Positions 1 through 9,056 of a stretch of 22,760 nucleotides of DNA are shown one piece after another (the first letter of the stretch is position 1; each line of letters starts with the position of its first letter). The stretch is from NCBI GenBank assembly GCA_023231475.1, contig JALJEE010002392.1:1-22760 (forward strand), in the 5' to 3' direction. This stretch comes from Seison nebaliae (Eukaryota > Rotifera > Pararotatoria > Seisonacea > Seisonidae). The translations under genes were made by a program, and so were the position numbers. Below the pieces are notes generated by a model, which was not told where the DNA came from, made no database searches, and saw nothing but the letters and a program-made list of their open reading frames with translations.

Positions 1-184
1 TCCAAAGAAATCCTTCCGTGGCCACCTAAAGGTTTGATAAAACAGACTATTTGTAGAAATTCTTTTCTATTCTTTTCTAATTATTATCCTTATACACATA
101 AAAAATCCAAATGAAAAATCCTTATGGCCATCCCTGGTGTAGATTCTACACTATTTTGAAGATCGAAACAAATTCATAAATGTA

Positions 185-210
185 TGTAACTAATATATAT
201 ATTAGTTACA
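185..210. repeat. 26-bp perfect AT-rich palindrome
   Basis: The sequence reads identically on both strands from 185 to 210, with outer arms GTAACTAAT and an inner run of alternating AT. It can extrude as a cruciform or form a hairpin in RNA. Part of the symmetry is cheap because the core is (AT)n, but the GTAACTAA/TTAGTTAC arms are not simple repeat. No function can be assigned. Confidence 0.8.
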
Positions 211-243
211 CATACTATGTCTCATACACATAGAAATTTTTTC

Positions 244-307
244 GACCAATCTCGGTCGGAAATTTTAAAAAAAAAAATTAAAATACTGAAATCGACCAAA
301 TATGGTC
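244..307. repeat. Two hairpins with the same CGACC/GGTCG stem
   Basis: At about 244-260 CGACC and GGTCG flank a six-base loop. At 292-307 CGACCA-AATA-TGGTCG forms a perfect 6-bp stem with a 4-base loop. The two are about 50 bp apart with an A-rich spacer. Shared stems with different loops suggest paired sites or a diverged duplication. They may be binding sites of a dimeric protein or part of a decayed small element; neither is proven. Confidence 0.5.
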
Positions 308-389
308 GGTCAGCGTGAAGGGTTCTACATGTGACAAAAATGTATTAACTCAAAAATTACATACATAAGATATATAAAATTAAATGATT

Positions 390-395
390 TTTATT
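390..395 (-). terminator. Poly(A) signal AATAAA for the Lys-rich ORF
   Basis: TTTATT on the plus strand reads AATAAA on the minus strand, 43 bp downstream of the stop codon at 438. The spacing suits a 3' UTR, but such hexamers are common in AT-rich DNA. Confidence 0.35.
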
Positions 396-437
396 TAAAA
401 AACCTATTTTTTCTTACAATTGTTAGTCCGGAAAGGG

Positions 438-731
438 TTAAAGTGAACAATTCAGAATGCGAATGATATCTATCATCGCGGACATATCTTGCAAGTTCGC
501 GTCCGAATCCAATCCGTACACCATAAATGAACGAAATTCCTTCTTCTCTGATCTTACCATACCTTTCAGTACAGAATTCTTTTTCGTTCCCTCGACAGCA
601 ATTTTCTGTTTTCTCTTTTTTTCTCTTGGAATTTTCTTCTCTACAGGTTTGTTCTTAGGTTCGATATTCTTCTCTCTTCCGGAATGGTCCCCAAAATTTT
701 TTTCATTATTTTTACTGGGTTTCGTATTCAT
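438..731 (-). CDS. Unrecognised Lys/Glu-rich small protein or 3' exon
   Basis: I do not recognise this ORF. Read from the first ATG (731) it gives 97 residues ending at a TAA at 438-440. The first two thirds are highly charged and disordered, with Lys/Glu clusters and motifs such as EKKIPREKKRKQK that would suit a nuclear or RNA-binding tail. The end (VYGLDSDANLQD, then a short hydrophobic stretch) looks more ordered. An AATAAA lies on the same strand at 390-395, 43 bp past the stop, which supports a real transcript end. The frame stays open a few codons 5' of the ATG, so it could be the last exon of a gene whose other exons I cannot see. The antisense frame over the same DNA is hydrophobic and Phe-rich, as expected of a shadow. 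Confidence 0.4.
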   Translation of the reverse strand: MNTKPSKNNEKNFGDHSGREKNIEPKNKPVEKKIPREKKRKQKIAVEGTKKNSVLKGMVRSEKKEFRSFMVYGLDSDANLQDMSAMIDIIRILNCSL

Positions 732-1320
732 ATTACGTCGAACCACATTATTTTAATGATATTTTATTTAATTAGACAGAAGTTATGTTCATTTTATTTT
801 AATAATAATATTATTATTAAAGTCTTTGTTTTTTTACCAAACTTCAATTTTCCAAATCTTAATTTATGAAACAGAAAAATGTTTGGAAAGAAACTGAAAC
901 TTCGAAAATGGAATTTCTTGACCAAACACAAACTTAAAACAGACATAAAATACCAATTCTACGTATAATAAATAGAAACGTGCATCACCTTTTATTCGTA
1001 TTCTTAACAACCTTAATTATTGACTGAACTACTAATACATTTTTAAGTGGGGTAAAATACATTTATCAATCTAAAAAAAGAACAGCGAAGATTAACGAAA
1101 CTTATGATTCTATATCAAAACAATTCATTGAGTAAAAAAATGGCGGAAAAAATGAACATCCTTGATTAAACTAATCAAGATATAGATATGTATGACTTGA
1201 CCAAGCTCTTCGTTGATCTAAAATATAATACAATGTGGATTGAAGGGAGAAACAAACATTTAAAATTTTTTCATAAGTTTCAATATTTCACATATTATCA
1301 AGACAAGATTATTATTCAAC
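732..1320. other. CBS upstream region with a short uORF and hairpin
   Basis: There is no gene in this stretch, which should hold the CBS promoter and leader. A 24-bp TAA/TTA palindrome (798-821) is low complexity. A nine-codon reading frame, ATGGCGGAAAAA..., runs from 1140 to 1169. Its last codon and stop lie in a hairpin at 1161-1179 (CTTGATTA-AAC-TAATCAAG). If transcription starts upstream of 1140, this would be a short uORF 151 bp before the CBS start. The ATGGCGG core also resembles a YY1/initiator motif. Both readings are inference. Confidence 0.35.
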
Positions 1321-3275
1321 ATGAACGAGGATTATGAAATAACTATGCCATATGTGCGGTCAAAGTGTCAATATGCAATTAATCCAAATGAGAAATCTCC
1401 CCACTCTCATCAAAAAGCGAATATAAGAAGAAAGTCGGAAATACATGAGACTATTTTAGGAGCAGTAGGTTCTACTCCATTAATACGGTTGAATAAGTTA
1501 CGACGGCTGCACAATCTCCAACAAAACATTTGTTAATTTTCCAGAAATGTTTTATAAATAATTAAAATTCTGCATTTCAGTTGCTAAATGTGAATTTTTT
1601 AATCCTGGTGGTTCAATTAAAGATCGTATCGCTGTACGTATGATGGAGGAAGCAGAAAAAACGGGAAAATTAAAAAATAACGATATAATCATTGAACCTA
1701 CATCTGGAAACACAGGAATCGGTCTTGCTATGACGTGTGCTGTGAAGGATTATAAATGTGTGATCGTAATGCCAGAAAGGATGAGCAAAGAGAAACGCGA
1801 CGTATTAACTGCGTTAGGAGCAGAGATTCACAGAACCAGATCGTCAGCTATTATGGATGATAAAGATTCGCATTTCCATATAAGTGCACATATTAAACAT
1901 AAAATTAATAAGAAATGGAAGAAAGATCATAATCTTCCCAAAGCACATATTCTTGACCAATATCGAAACATATACAATCCGTTAGCTCATTATGACGGAA
2001 CAGCGGAAGAAGTTTACTTTAAGTTTTTGAGGTCGAAATGAAAGTTATGTCTTCTGTATGATTTCTTCAGATTCTTCAACAAATGGGAAATAATTCTATC
2101 GATATGGTTGTTAGTGGAACAGGGACAGGTGGTACAATCACAGGATTACATCGGAAAATAAAAGAAAACAATTCGAAATGTTTATTTGTTGGGGTAGATC
2201 CGATCGGTTCGTATATGGCTAAACCGTCCTCCCTCAATGCCAATGATGGGATGTGTTATGAGATTGAAGGAATCGGGTTAACATTATGTCCAAACTTAAA
2301 ACTGATAAACAAAAAATAATTTAAAAAGAGATAAATTTATTCCAACGGTATTAGATCATTCTGGTATCGATTATTGGATGAAATCAAATGACAAAGATTC
2401 TTTCGGTGTGGCAAGAGAATTGATAAAGAATGAAGGTATTCTGTGCGGTTTAGTTTCCTATATTTTAAAAATTTTTTTCTTCAAATTTTCTCAGGAGGAA
2501 GTAGTGGCGCAATTACGGACTGCGCTATAAAAGCTATTAAGCATTTCAAATTGCCAGATAACGCCAATATTGTGATTATTTTTCCAGATTCCATCAGAAA
2601 CTATTTGTTAGATGAATTTCTTTTATTTCTTACTCTTTATAATTATAAATAGGTCTAAATTTGTTTCTGATGACTGGCTTTTGGAAAAAGGATGTGCAAA
2701 TTTCAAAGATTCCGAACTGCAATCGTTAGTTATTATGATTAGTTGTTAATTAAAGAAACCTTTATAGTTGGAAAGGAACTAAACTTGAGAGTGTTAGAAA
2801 TATAATTGAAACAGATTTCATTTGTCCTAATAAAACTGTGGGAGATTATTTGACTAATAATAAAGTGGATGCAACCTTGTTAAAGGTGGAAGCTGATGAA
2901 TATTATTCTGGGTTATAATATAACTTTTTTAAGAATTTTTGAGATTAACTTTTATCGAATCCAGGGTCGTAACAGAGAAACAAATTATGGAAAATTTGAA
3001 AAATGAAAAGATCAATATGAAATGTTTAATAAAAGAATGTATGGAAAATGAATACGAAAAAGTTGATCTTCAAATGAACTTAGGACAATTGGCGATTATT
3101 CTTTCTCGGAACTGTTATGCTGTCGTGTTGGACGACCATGGTTATCGATATTTCTCTAATATAAACTCTAATATTATTTACAGTTAAAAAATCGACAACA
3201 AATATGATCGGAATCATCAGACGGAGGAATTTTCTTCTGTATCTACAACGTAGGAATATAAACAATGATTGTTAA
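1321..3275 (+). CDS. CBS: Cystathionine beta-synthase, heme type, nine exons
   Basis: This PLP enzyme condenses homocysteine with serine to cystathionine, the first transsulfuration step, in the cytosol. Exons fit at 1321-1531, 1581-2011, 2071-2276, 2329-2447, 2495-2606, 2653-2724, 2768-2911, 2965-3140 and 3184-3275. All eight introns are GT..AG, 43-59 bp, and the phases join exactly to give 520 aa against 551 in human. An N-terminal Cys16...Ser-Pro-His28 segment matches the heme ligands Cys52 and His65 of human CBS. The PLP lysine is K84 in GGSIKDRI; the substrate loop TSGNTGIG is at 111-118; the phosphate-binding GTGTGGT is at 230-236; CGGSSG follows exon 4. Two C-terminal CBS (Bateman) motifs occupy about 385-520 and end in NFLLYLQ, like human NLLNFVAAQ-type tails. 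The CXXC redox motif of the mammalian enzyme is reduced to one cysteine (about residue 252). The start context is AACATG. Nothing is broken. Confidence 0.95.
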
Positions 3276-4010
3276 AATTTAGAGGCAATACGAAAGAACA
3301 AACAAAAACCAACAGTCTTCTCTTATGAGAGCCAGCCTTATATGAAAGACTAGTTCGAATAATATTCAAATAAAATCGCACAATTTTAAACAATTTGTAA
3401 ACAATAATTTTTGAACGAGCAAAAGAAAGGAAAATGATACCCTGTGAAAAATGTCTTGTTAATGCATGAAATATTTAATTTTTTTCAAAATTTTTGCACG
3501 AACTTTAAAAACTGGAATAGCCCTACATTAAAAAGTTACATTATAAAAAGGACTTAATTAAACAACAATTATGATTTGTTTTATAAAACTTCATAGCGAT
3601 ATAAAATAATTTACAGTTGATCCGGTTGACAGTTGACATACCACCTTAAAAAAATACCAATAATTACCTCTGACTGAGTGAGAGCATCTGAAAAAAGTCA
3701 TTACGAAATGCAAGTTAAGTTGTAAAAACAATATATAAATTGTCAATATTTGTTTGTTATTATAAATAAGACATTACATTTTAATAAAATTCAAACATAA
3801 CCAATCGATCGGAATTCTCTTACCGAATTACACCGATTGATGGACGTTGGCGAAGATCGAAATTTTTTTTATCTATTATTCAAATTTAATGTAACACCAG
3901 AAAGTCCAAAGTTCTAACTAATCGAACCATCTTACATCGCTTTTCGGAACTTCGTGAAATAGTCTACATTGTAGACTTTCATTCTGACTTATTTCGGATT
4001 TTTATGTAAT
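3276..4010. other. Intergenic, 3' flank of CBS
   Basis: I see nothing coding here. After the CBS poly(A) signal the sequence is AT-rich without repeats of note, except a 17-bp palindrome at 3961-3977 (AGTCTACA-T-TGTAGACT). It resembles the one at 137-151: both are 7-8 bp TCTACA-like arms around a single central T. Confidence 0.5.
3369..3374 (+). terminator. Poly(A) signal AATAAA for CBS
   Basis: AATAAA lies 94 bp beyond the CBS stop codon (TAA at 3273-3275) on the coding strand, a normal 3' UTR distance. It is the first canonical hexamer after the stop. Confidence 0.55.
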
Positions 4011-4305
4011 TCAGGTATCTATCTCATTTTCCATACAGTCCATGAATTCTATGGATAAAGCATACAATCGGTGCTGCCGCATATTACTCGGATGTAAATG
4101 TCCATTCAATCGAGCATTTATGTTCTGCTTAATGGGTATCTCTTCTTTCCCATTGTTAATCGTTAAGAGGTATTTGTCCCCCGTTTCCGATATTAACATC
4201 CTTATCGAGTTTCTTTTCCTCATCCGACATATGCAGAGTATGAACAATTCAACAGTTCTGCAAAATTTTTCTGTCACTATTATGCTTTACAATATGGTCC
4301 AATAA
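4011..4305. other. Ambiguous overlapping ORF pair
   Basis: Two antisense ORFs overlap here and the local GC is higher than around it. The minus frame from an ATG at 4223 to 4011 gives a 70-aa hydrophilic protein (motif ETGDKYLLTINNGKEE). The plus frame from an ATG at 4042 to 4305 gives 87 aa, hydrophobic and Cys-rich. The minus reading looks more protein-like. A strong-looking donor, AGG|GTAAAG, sits on the minus strand about 150 bp upstream, so a small spliced gene is possible. I recognise no family and cannot decide between a real gene, an exon and chance. Confidence 0.25.
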
Positions 4306-4927
4306 TGTCTGGTGGTCGTGATTTTATTTCCAGTAACAATCTTTCTTCCCTTATTGCTCCTTTTCTTCTTTACGCTTTACCCTATGGGGATTCCACGTCT
4401 TAATAATAATAAAAAAATATAAATAATAATAATAACATGTTGCGATAATTAAAAAAAAAACTTATTATCTTAATCTTTATTCTTTTAAACAAAATTTTGA
4501 GAGAATATAATAAAAGTAATAATTAGATGGAAGTGAAAAATGATATTCGAAAAACGGATGAAATTTGATGATAAATATAAAGATATGTCGATTGGATATT
4601 GATTGAAAGAAAGAAAGTGGTGAGTTGTTACGAATATAGTTAAACGATGTAATAAAATTTATCATCTCATATGTTACTCTTCTATGGAGATATGGTAATG
4701 ATATGATAAGGATCATAAATGGAATAAGGAAAAAGAAGAGTTAATGAGAAACGATTATTGATAATGATTAATAAGAGAAAAGAATAATAATCGAAAGAAG
4801 ATGATATCTTTCCATATATTATTCTCAAATAAATTTTATAAAATTATTTTATAATTTCACAACTACCGGGGGAGGCAAGGACCTAGTTAGACAAATTAAT
4901 GCAATTTGTATATTGTCCACCAAACAA
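4306..4927. other. AT-rich intergenic, 3' flank of the phosphatase gene
   Basis: No supportable gene. It contains TAA/AAT microsatellite-like DNA near 4400-4436, long A/T runs, and a GC island CCGGGGGAGGC at 4866-4876 about 50 bp past the phosphatase stop codon. A 79-aa minus ORF at 4477-4716 is hydrophobic and Phe/Tyr-rich, typical of chance frames in AT-rich DNA. Confidence 0.5.
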
Positions 4928-7019
4928 TCAAATTTGATTCCATTCTTCTGTTGTGGAAGCGAATACGTTTTGAGAATGTAATGAGGGAACATTTGACGAA
5001 GTGATCGTCCATCCTAAAAGAAATTCCAATTTTGTTAATTCTATTTAAAATAATAGTTAGCGATAAACCTTGATTACTTTTCTCAGCAATCATCAATCCA
5101 AGATATGGCACTTTTCGTATAACATTATTGAAATCACTCGGTTGTCTTGGAGGATTGCCTGTTAAACGACGTGTTGCAACTTCTAATGTTGCTGCATGTC
5201 CAATGAATAATACATTCCCACCTGTTCAATTAAAAGAAATAAATAATTTAAAAAAATTAATATTATTTAAAAATATTATAATTCATTTAAAAGAAATTTA
5301 TTTTATTTAAAACTAACCTTCTTTCGACAACTTCCTAGTGATATCTCGACTCGTTTTAAATGCTCGTTGATAATAGAAATCTACACTTTCTTTGGGACGT
5401 GCAGCAAGATCATCTTTTGAGAAGATTGGAGAGTAATTCATGTCGATGTTAAATCCATTTTCTGTAGATTTCAAATTGAAATAAAAATCATTTTATGATA
5501 AAAAAGAAAATGGGAACCTCGTAGTTCTTCTTTTGAAATGAAATGTGGAAGACCATCTCGATACCACGTAATTAATTCGAATAAACCTGGTTCGATTCTA
5601 ATTGGGACTGCACTTTCAACACCCAAACCGCGCAATATACCTTGTGCTGTCTGTATACATCGTAAGGCAGGTGATGCATAACAATGTTCGACGGAAATGT
5701 TATTCTGTCGTAACGAGTCACCCATTAGAATAGCTTGTTGCCGTCCAATTTCAGTAAGTGGAGTATCCACTAGATATTCGTAACGAGGATGATTCCGTTT
5801 AGGTAAAGTTCTTGGCATATTCGGATCGATTCGATGATATTTTCCTTTAAATGAGAAAATGCAAAATAAATAATGAGAAAGAATGGAAAAGAGAACCTTC
5901 ATAATCGAAAGCGTGTTTTACCCATTCGGTACCAAAAGTAAAATCGACACGTTCACCATGACGACAACAAAGTAATTTTTGTGGAGATTTTTGAGAAGAT
6001 GATGGCATTGGTAGATCTTGATTCTCTTCCATTTTGTGCTGCGTATGTTCTAATGGGAAATTGAGCGGATTCTTATTTAGATCAACTTGAGAATTCATTT
6101 TATTCAAATCCGTTGTACTCATCGTTCGTATTGCATCGTGATTATTATTCAAGTTGGACGATGAAATATTATTTGTACTATTGTTCAAATCAATATTATG
6201 ATTATTGTTATTCATGTTATTATTACCATTGATATTATTGTAATTCGACGGTTGATATTTCATCGAATTATTTGAAATATTAGAACGTGTAGATTTGTGA
6301 TATTTGGATGATGAATCCACCAATGGTTGATACGGATTATATTGATCCGGTGTCTTCCTTCCCATATCATCGATGGTAGCAGTCTGCGGTTTTGCAACCA
6401 ACGATTTCTTCCTTTCCTTTGAATTATAATCCATATGATCCATAACGTATCGATCATTCGAATGTTTATTACGGCGACTTCGTATGTCTGATGATCTGAT
6501 TCCATTAGTCATATCATGCTTCTTATTAGTTGATCGATGATAATTGGATGCTTGTGTTTTCGGCCGATATAACATAGGTTGAGATTGCTGAATTGTTGCA
6601 TTGTTATTGTTGTTATTGTTATTGTTGTTGTTGTTAAAATAATGACGATTATGATGATGATTGGAGTTATGTTGTTTTAATGGCGTCAATCTCGACACAT
6701 TTTCTTTATTCGATAATTTATTGGAATATTGATGATGTTCATTATAAGTATCTTTCCCGTGGAAGTTCTTATAATTCGCCCCATGTGTACTGTTGTTGTT
6801 GCTGTTGTTGTTCAATTTAACGGAACTACTTCCCAGAGATTCATTCGGTGTCGATGGTTGTACAATACTATATGATCTATTTTATAAAGAGAATATATTT
6901 TCAAATTATTAATTTATTCTAGAACAAATTATTAACCGATGAAATATCCATTCTGGATTATTGGAATGATTATTATTCTTTCCTGAATTAGTTTGATTTC
7001 TTTTCGATGATTTCCCCAT
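4928..7019 (-). CDS. UBASH3/EPPase-like histidine phosphatase with Asn-rich N-terminus
   Basis: The C-terminal 260 residues match the 2H-phosphatase domain of UBASH3A/B (TULA, Sts-1) and insect ecdysteroid-phosphate phosphatase. Those enzymes act on phosphotyrosine proteins or steroid phosphates; the substrate here is unknown. Exons fit at 6937-7019, 5897-6876, 5518-5844, 5318-5461, 5069-5221 and 4928-5013. The introns are 60, 52, 56, 96 and 55 bp, and all phases join to give 590 aa. Visible residues are RHGER at 333-337 (catalytic His334), ASPALRC at 411-417, RIEPGLFE at 437-444 and the second catalytic His520 in FIGHAATLE. All are intact. Residues 1-325 are Asn/Ser/His-rich and disordered, with a 12-residue Asn run. 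No UBA, SH3 or 2H-phosphoesterase part is present, unlike UBASH3. The ATG at 7019 begins MGKSSKR. An in-frame AG acceptor lies just upstream, so the 7191-9026 ORF may be an earlier exon of this gene. Confidence 0.9.
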
Positions 7020-7190
7020 ATTATCTACGAAATTCATCAACCCAATTAGATTAAATTTCAATTAAATTTCAAATTTCTTATCACTAATTTTCTAATAGTT
7101 TAATATGATATTTCTTATAACTCTTAATAATCTGCCGATCGATTTAGAAAAGGAAATAGACTTCCAGAAAAATAAACAATGTTGTGCGAT

Positions 7191-9026
7191 TTAAGTGAAG
7201 AGAATGGAATTTTCTAAACATGAATCTTCAATGAAATTATTCGAATCTTTAGGATTATGAGGAATGGGTCGCGAATAAGGTGTTCTGGATGAGACGTGTG
7301 TTAAATCAACGGAACGATTCATTTTCCGTTGATGTTGATTATAATTCTCAACGATATCTAAACGCTCATATGGATTTTGAGAAATCGAATTGAGTAAGCG
7401 TTTCTCGTTCTTTCCTAGTCCATGATGATAATTTGAACCGAATGATGATTGCCCTTCATTGTTGATTGTAGTAGTAAGTGTATTTTCGACATCGATGATT
7501 GATGGATATCCACTTTTCTTCATTTCGCCAACCTTGTTCTTTTTCATTTGGTGTTCATTATTTTTTAAATTTATATCATCATTGAAGTTTATATGAGATT
7601 GTTCGGAAATTGCCAAGGCGTCGCTATTCAACTTCCTCATATTTTCATTGCGTAAACGATTGTTCTTTACGTTCAACGTCGTACAACTTTTAGAAATGGT
7701 TGGATTATATGACGGTTTACCGTTCTTATGATGTACATGTGATGGCATTTTTGATGAGAATTCGTGTATCTCGTTAAGCAATTGTACACCAGATCGCAAA
7801 TGTGTATCTTCCAATTGTTTCGTGATGTTTCTCTTCCTCTGATTCGTTTGTTCTAAGCGAGATCGTTGTGTATAGGACAATTTGTGAATATGATTCTTTC
7901 CGTTGTAGTCGTCGTTATTGAAATTTTCTTTTCCTTCGAAATTTTTGCTAATCTTGTTATTGTTGTTGTTATTGGTGTTGATATTAAAAGTGTTGCTACT
8001 TGAGGGACAATGAGGATAATTAATAATTTTTTGATGTTGTGAAATATTTTCTGATTGAAATGAATCGACGTTCGTTGGAGCGATGAATGGTGTGAATGTG
8101 TTAGTTGATCGGATCATCGAATCATCACAAATGAAATCACTGAAATGATTTGAGCGATTATTCTCATCATGTAACTGCTTACTATTATAATGTTGTGGAT
8201 TATGATGATGATGACGATATTGCTGAGGATGGTGATGGATATTAATATTATTATTAATATTACTATTATCGATATTGTTGTTATTGTTGTTATTATTATT
8301 GATTGGACGATTCTGTATAAAATTTGATGAGATGTTCGTCAACCCCTCACAATCCTTATTAGTTTCAATACGGGAATAATTAGTTTTTTTTCTCTTATTA
8401 CTCGGAGTGTTGTTCGATGAAATGATCGCATCCGAAAAATTATCAGCTTTATTACGTTTCTTCTTATATTGATAATGTGGCGATTGACTTTCAATGACGT
8501 GAAAATTCGAATTATTGTCTTGTAAGTACCGACCAGGATAATGATTATAATATGATGATGGTAGTTGATGCAAAAGATGTTGATGACTCTGATTCAATGA
8601 ATATCTATTTTTCTTATGAAATGTTTCGTTATGATGATTGTCTACAGAAAAATCAGATGATTTAAATGTTTCTTCAATTAATGACGTCATTCTCTTTTTC
8701 TTAATAGAAATGGTTGGTGATAACTTTCCTTTTCGTTCGTCATCTTTATGACCATCCATCTTGTACATTGACTGATTACTCATCATTCCGTTCCTGCCCT
8801 TAATATTGAAATTGTCGTTTAAGTAAATCGATTTTACTGACTTCAAATTCTCCTTAAAACATTCTTCAGGAACGTGGGAACTACGTGAACTTCGATGTCT
8901 ACGATGAATTCGATTCAGATTTGGACTTTGATTTCTCCGATTCCGTTCAATTGTCGAATATTGTGTAGTAGACGATAATGTGATAGGTGGATTAGCTCCT
9001 TCTTCAGTCTTATATTGGCTCATCAT
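7191..9026 (-). CDS. Asn/His-rich disordered protein, possibly 5' exon of the phosphatase
   Basis: I recognise no domain in this 611-residue ORF. The frame is open to 9056, but the first real ATGs are the tandem pair at 9026 and 9023 (MMSQYK). It is Asn, His, Ser and Lys-rich, with several Asn runs, an HHHH stretch, and basic clusters such as KRKK and RHRSSRSS that could be nuclear signals. Ordered-looking pieces are few (SLIEETFKSSDF, GVQLLNEIHEF). The style matches the phosphatase N-terminus; both carry SVDL or QVDL motifs near their ends. No AATAAA lies between its stop (7191) and the phosphatase ATG (7019). A donor at 7219 and acceptor at 7025 would join it in frame to the phosphatase through a 195-bp intron, longer than its neighbours. 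An 1800-base open frame in such AT-rich DNA is very unlikely by chance, so I am confident it is coding but not of its boundaries. Confidence 0.75.
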   Translation of the reverse strand: MMSQYKTEEGANPPITLSSTTQYSTIERNRRNQSPNLNRIHRRHRSSRSSHVPEECFKENLKSVKSIYLNDNFNIKGRNGMMSNQSMYKMDGHKDDERKGKLSPTISIKKKRMTSLIEETFKSSDFSVDNHHNETFHKKNRYSLNQSHQHLLHQLPSSYYNHYPGRYLQDNNSNFHVIESQSPHYQYKKKRNKADNFSDAIISSNNTPSNKRKKTNYSRIETNKDCEGLTNISSNFIQNRPINNNNNNNNNIDNSNINNNINIHHHPQQYRHHHHNPQHYNSKQLHDENNRSNHFSDFICDDSMIRSTNTFTPFIAPTNVDSFQSENISQHQKIINYPHCPSSSNTFNINTNNNNNNKISKNFEGKENFNNDDYNGKNHIHKLSYTQRSRLEQTNQRKRNITKQLEDTHLRSGVQLLNEIHEFSSKMPSHVHHKNGKPSYNPTISKSCTTLNVKNNRLRNENMRKLNSDALAISEQSHINFNDDINLKNNEHQMKKNKVGEMKKSGYPSIIDVENTLTTTINNEGQSSFGSNYHHGLGKNEKRLLNSISQNPYERLDIVENYNQHQRKMNRSVDLTHVSSRTPYSRPIPHNPKDSNNFIEDSCLENSILFT

Positions 9027-9056
9027 AAAGGAAGAAAATATCTTTTGTTCATACAA

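Larger units (their letters stand above)
1..437. other. Gene-free stretch rich in short palindromes
   Basis: I see no supportable gene here. The stretch is AT-rich and holds a 15-bp near-palindrome (137-151), a 26-bp perfect palindrome (185-210) and two hairpins with a shared CGACC/GGTCG stem (244-260 and 292-307). Frame 1 is open from base 1 to about 114, but it has no start in the window and no recognisable motif, so I do not call it a gene tail. The palindromes could be remains of a small non-autonomous DNA element, but I found no matching terminal repeats. Confidence 0.5.

Noticed and set aside
1-114. Open frame 1 from the window edge, beginning SKEILPWPPKG
   Set aside because: Only 37 codons, no start, no motif, and Phe/Tyr/Lys-rich at its end as chance AT-rich frames are.
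457-756. Plus-strand hydrophobic ORF resembling a membrane protein
   Set aside because: It is antisense to the Lys/Glu-rich frame; Phe/Ser/Leu runs are the expected mirror of Lys/Glu codons.
3340-3390. GTTCGAATA as a tRNA B box
   Set aside because: No matching A box or cloverleaf arms around it; no tRNA found in the window by eye.
4396-4436. TAA/AAT microsatellite-like stretch
   Set aside because: Interrupted and short; ordinary low-complexity DNA for this composition.
4477-4716. 79-aa minus-strand ORF
   Set aside because: Phe/Tyr/Ile-rich, in plain AT-rich DNA, no motif and no neighbouring signals.
7191-9026. Asn runs as evidence for a Dictyostelium-like amoeba or Plasmodium
   Set aside because: The CBS heme segment, PHKB with CaaX box and UBASH3-type phosphatase are animal genes, and such runs are also common in AT-rich arthropod genomes.
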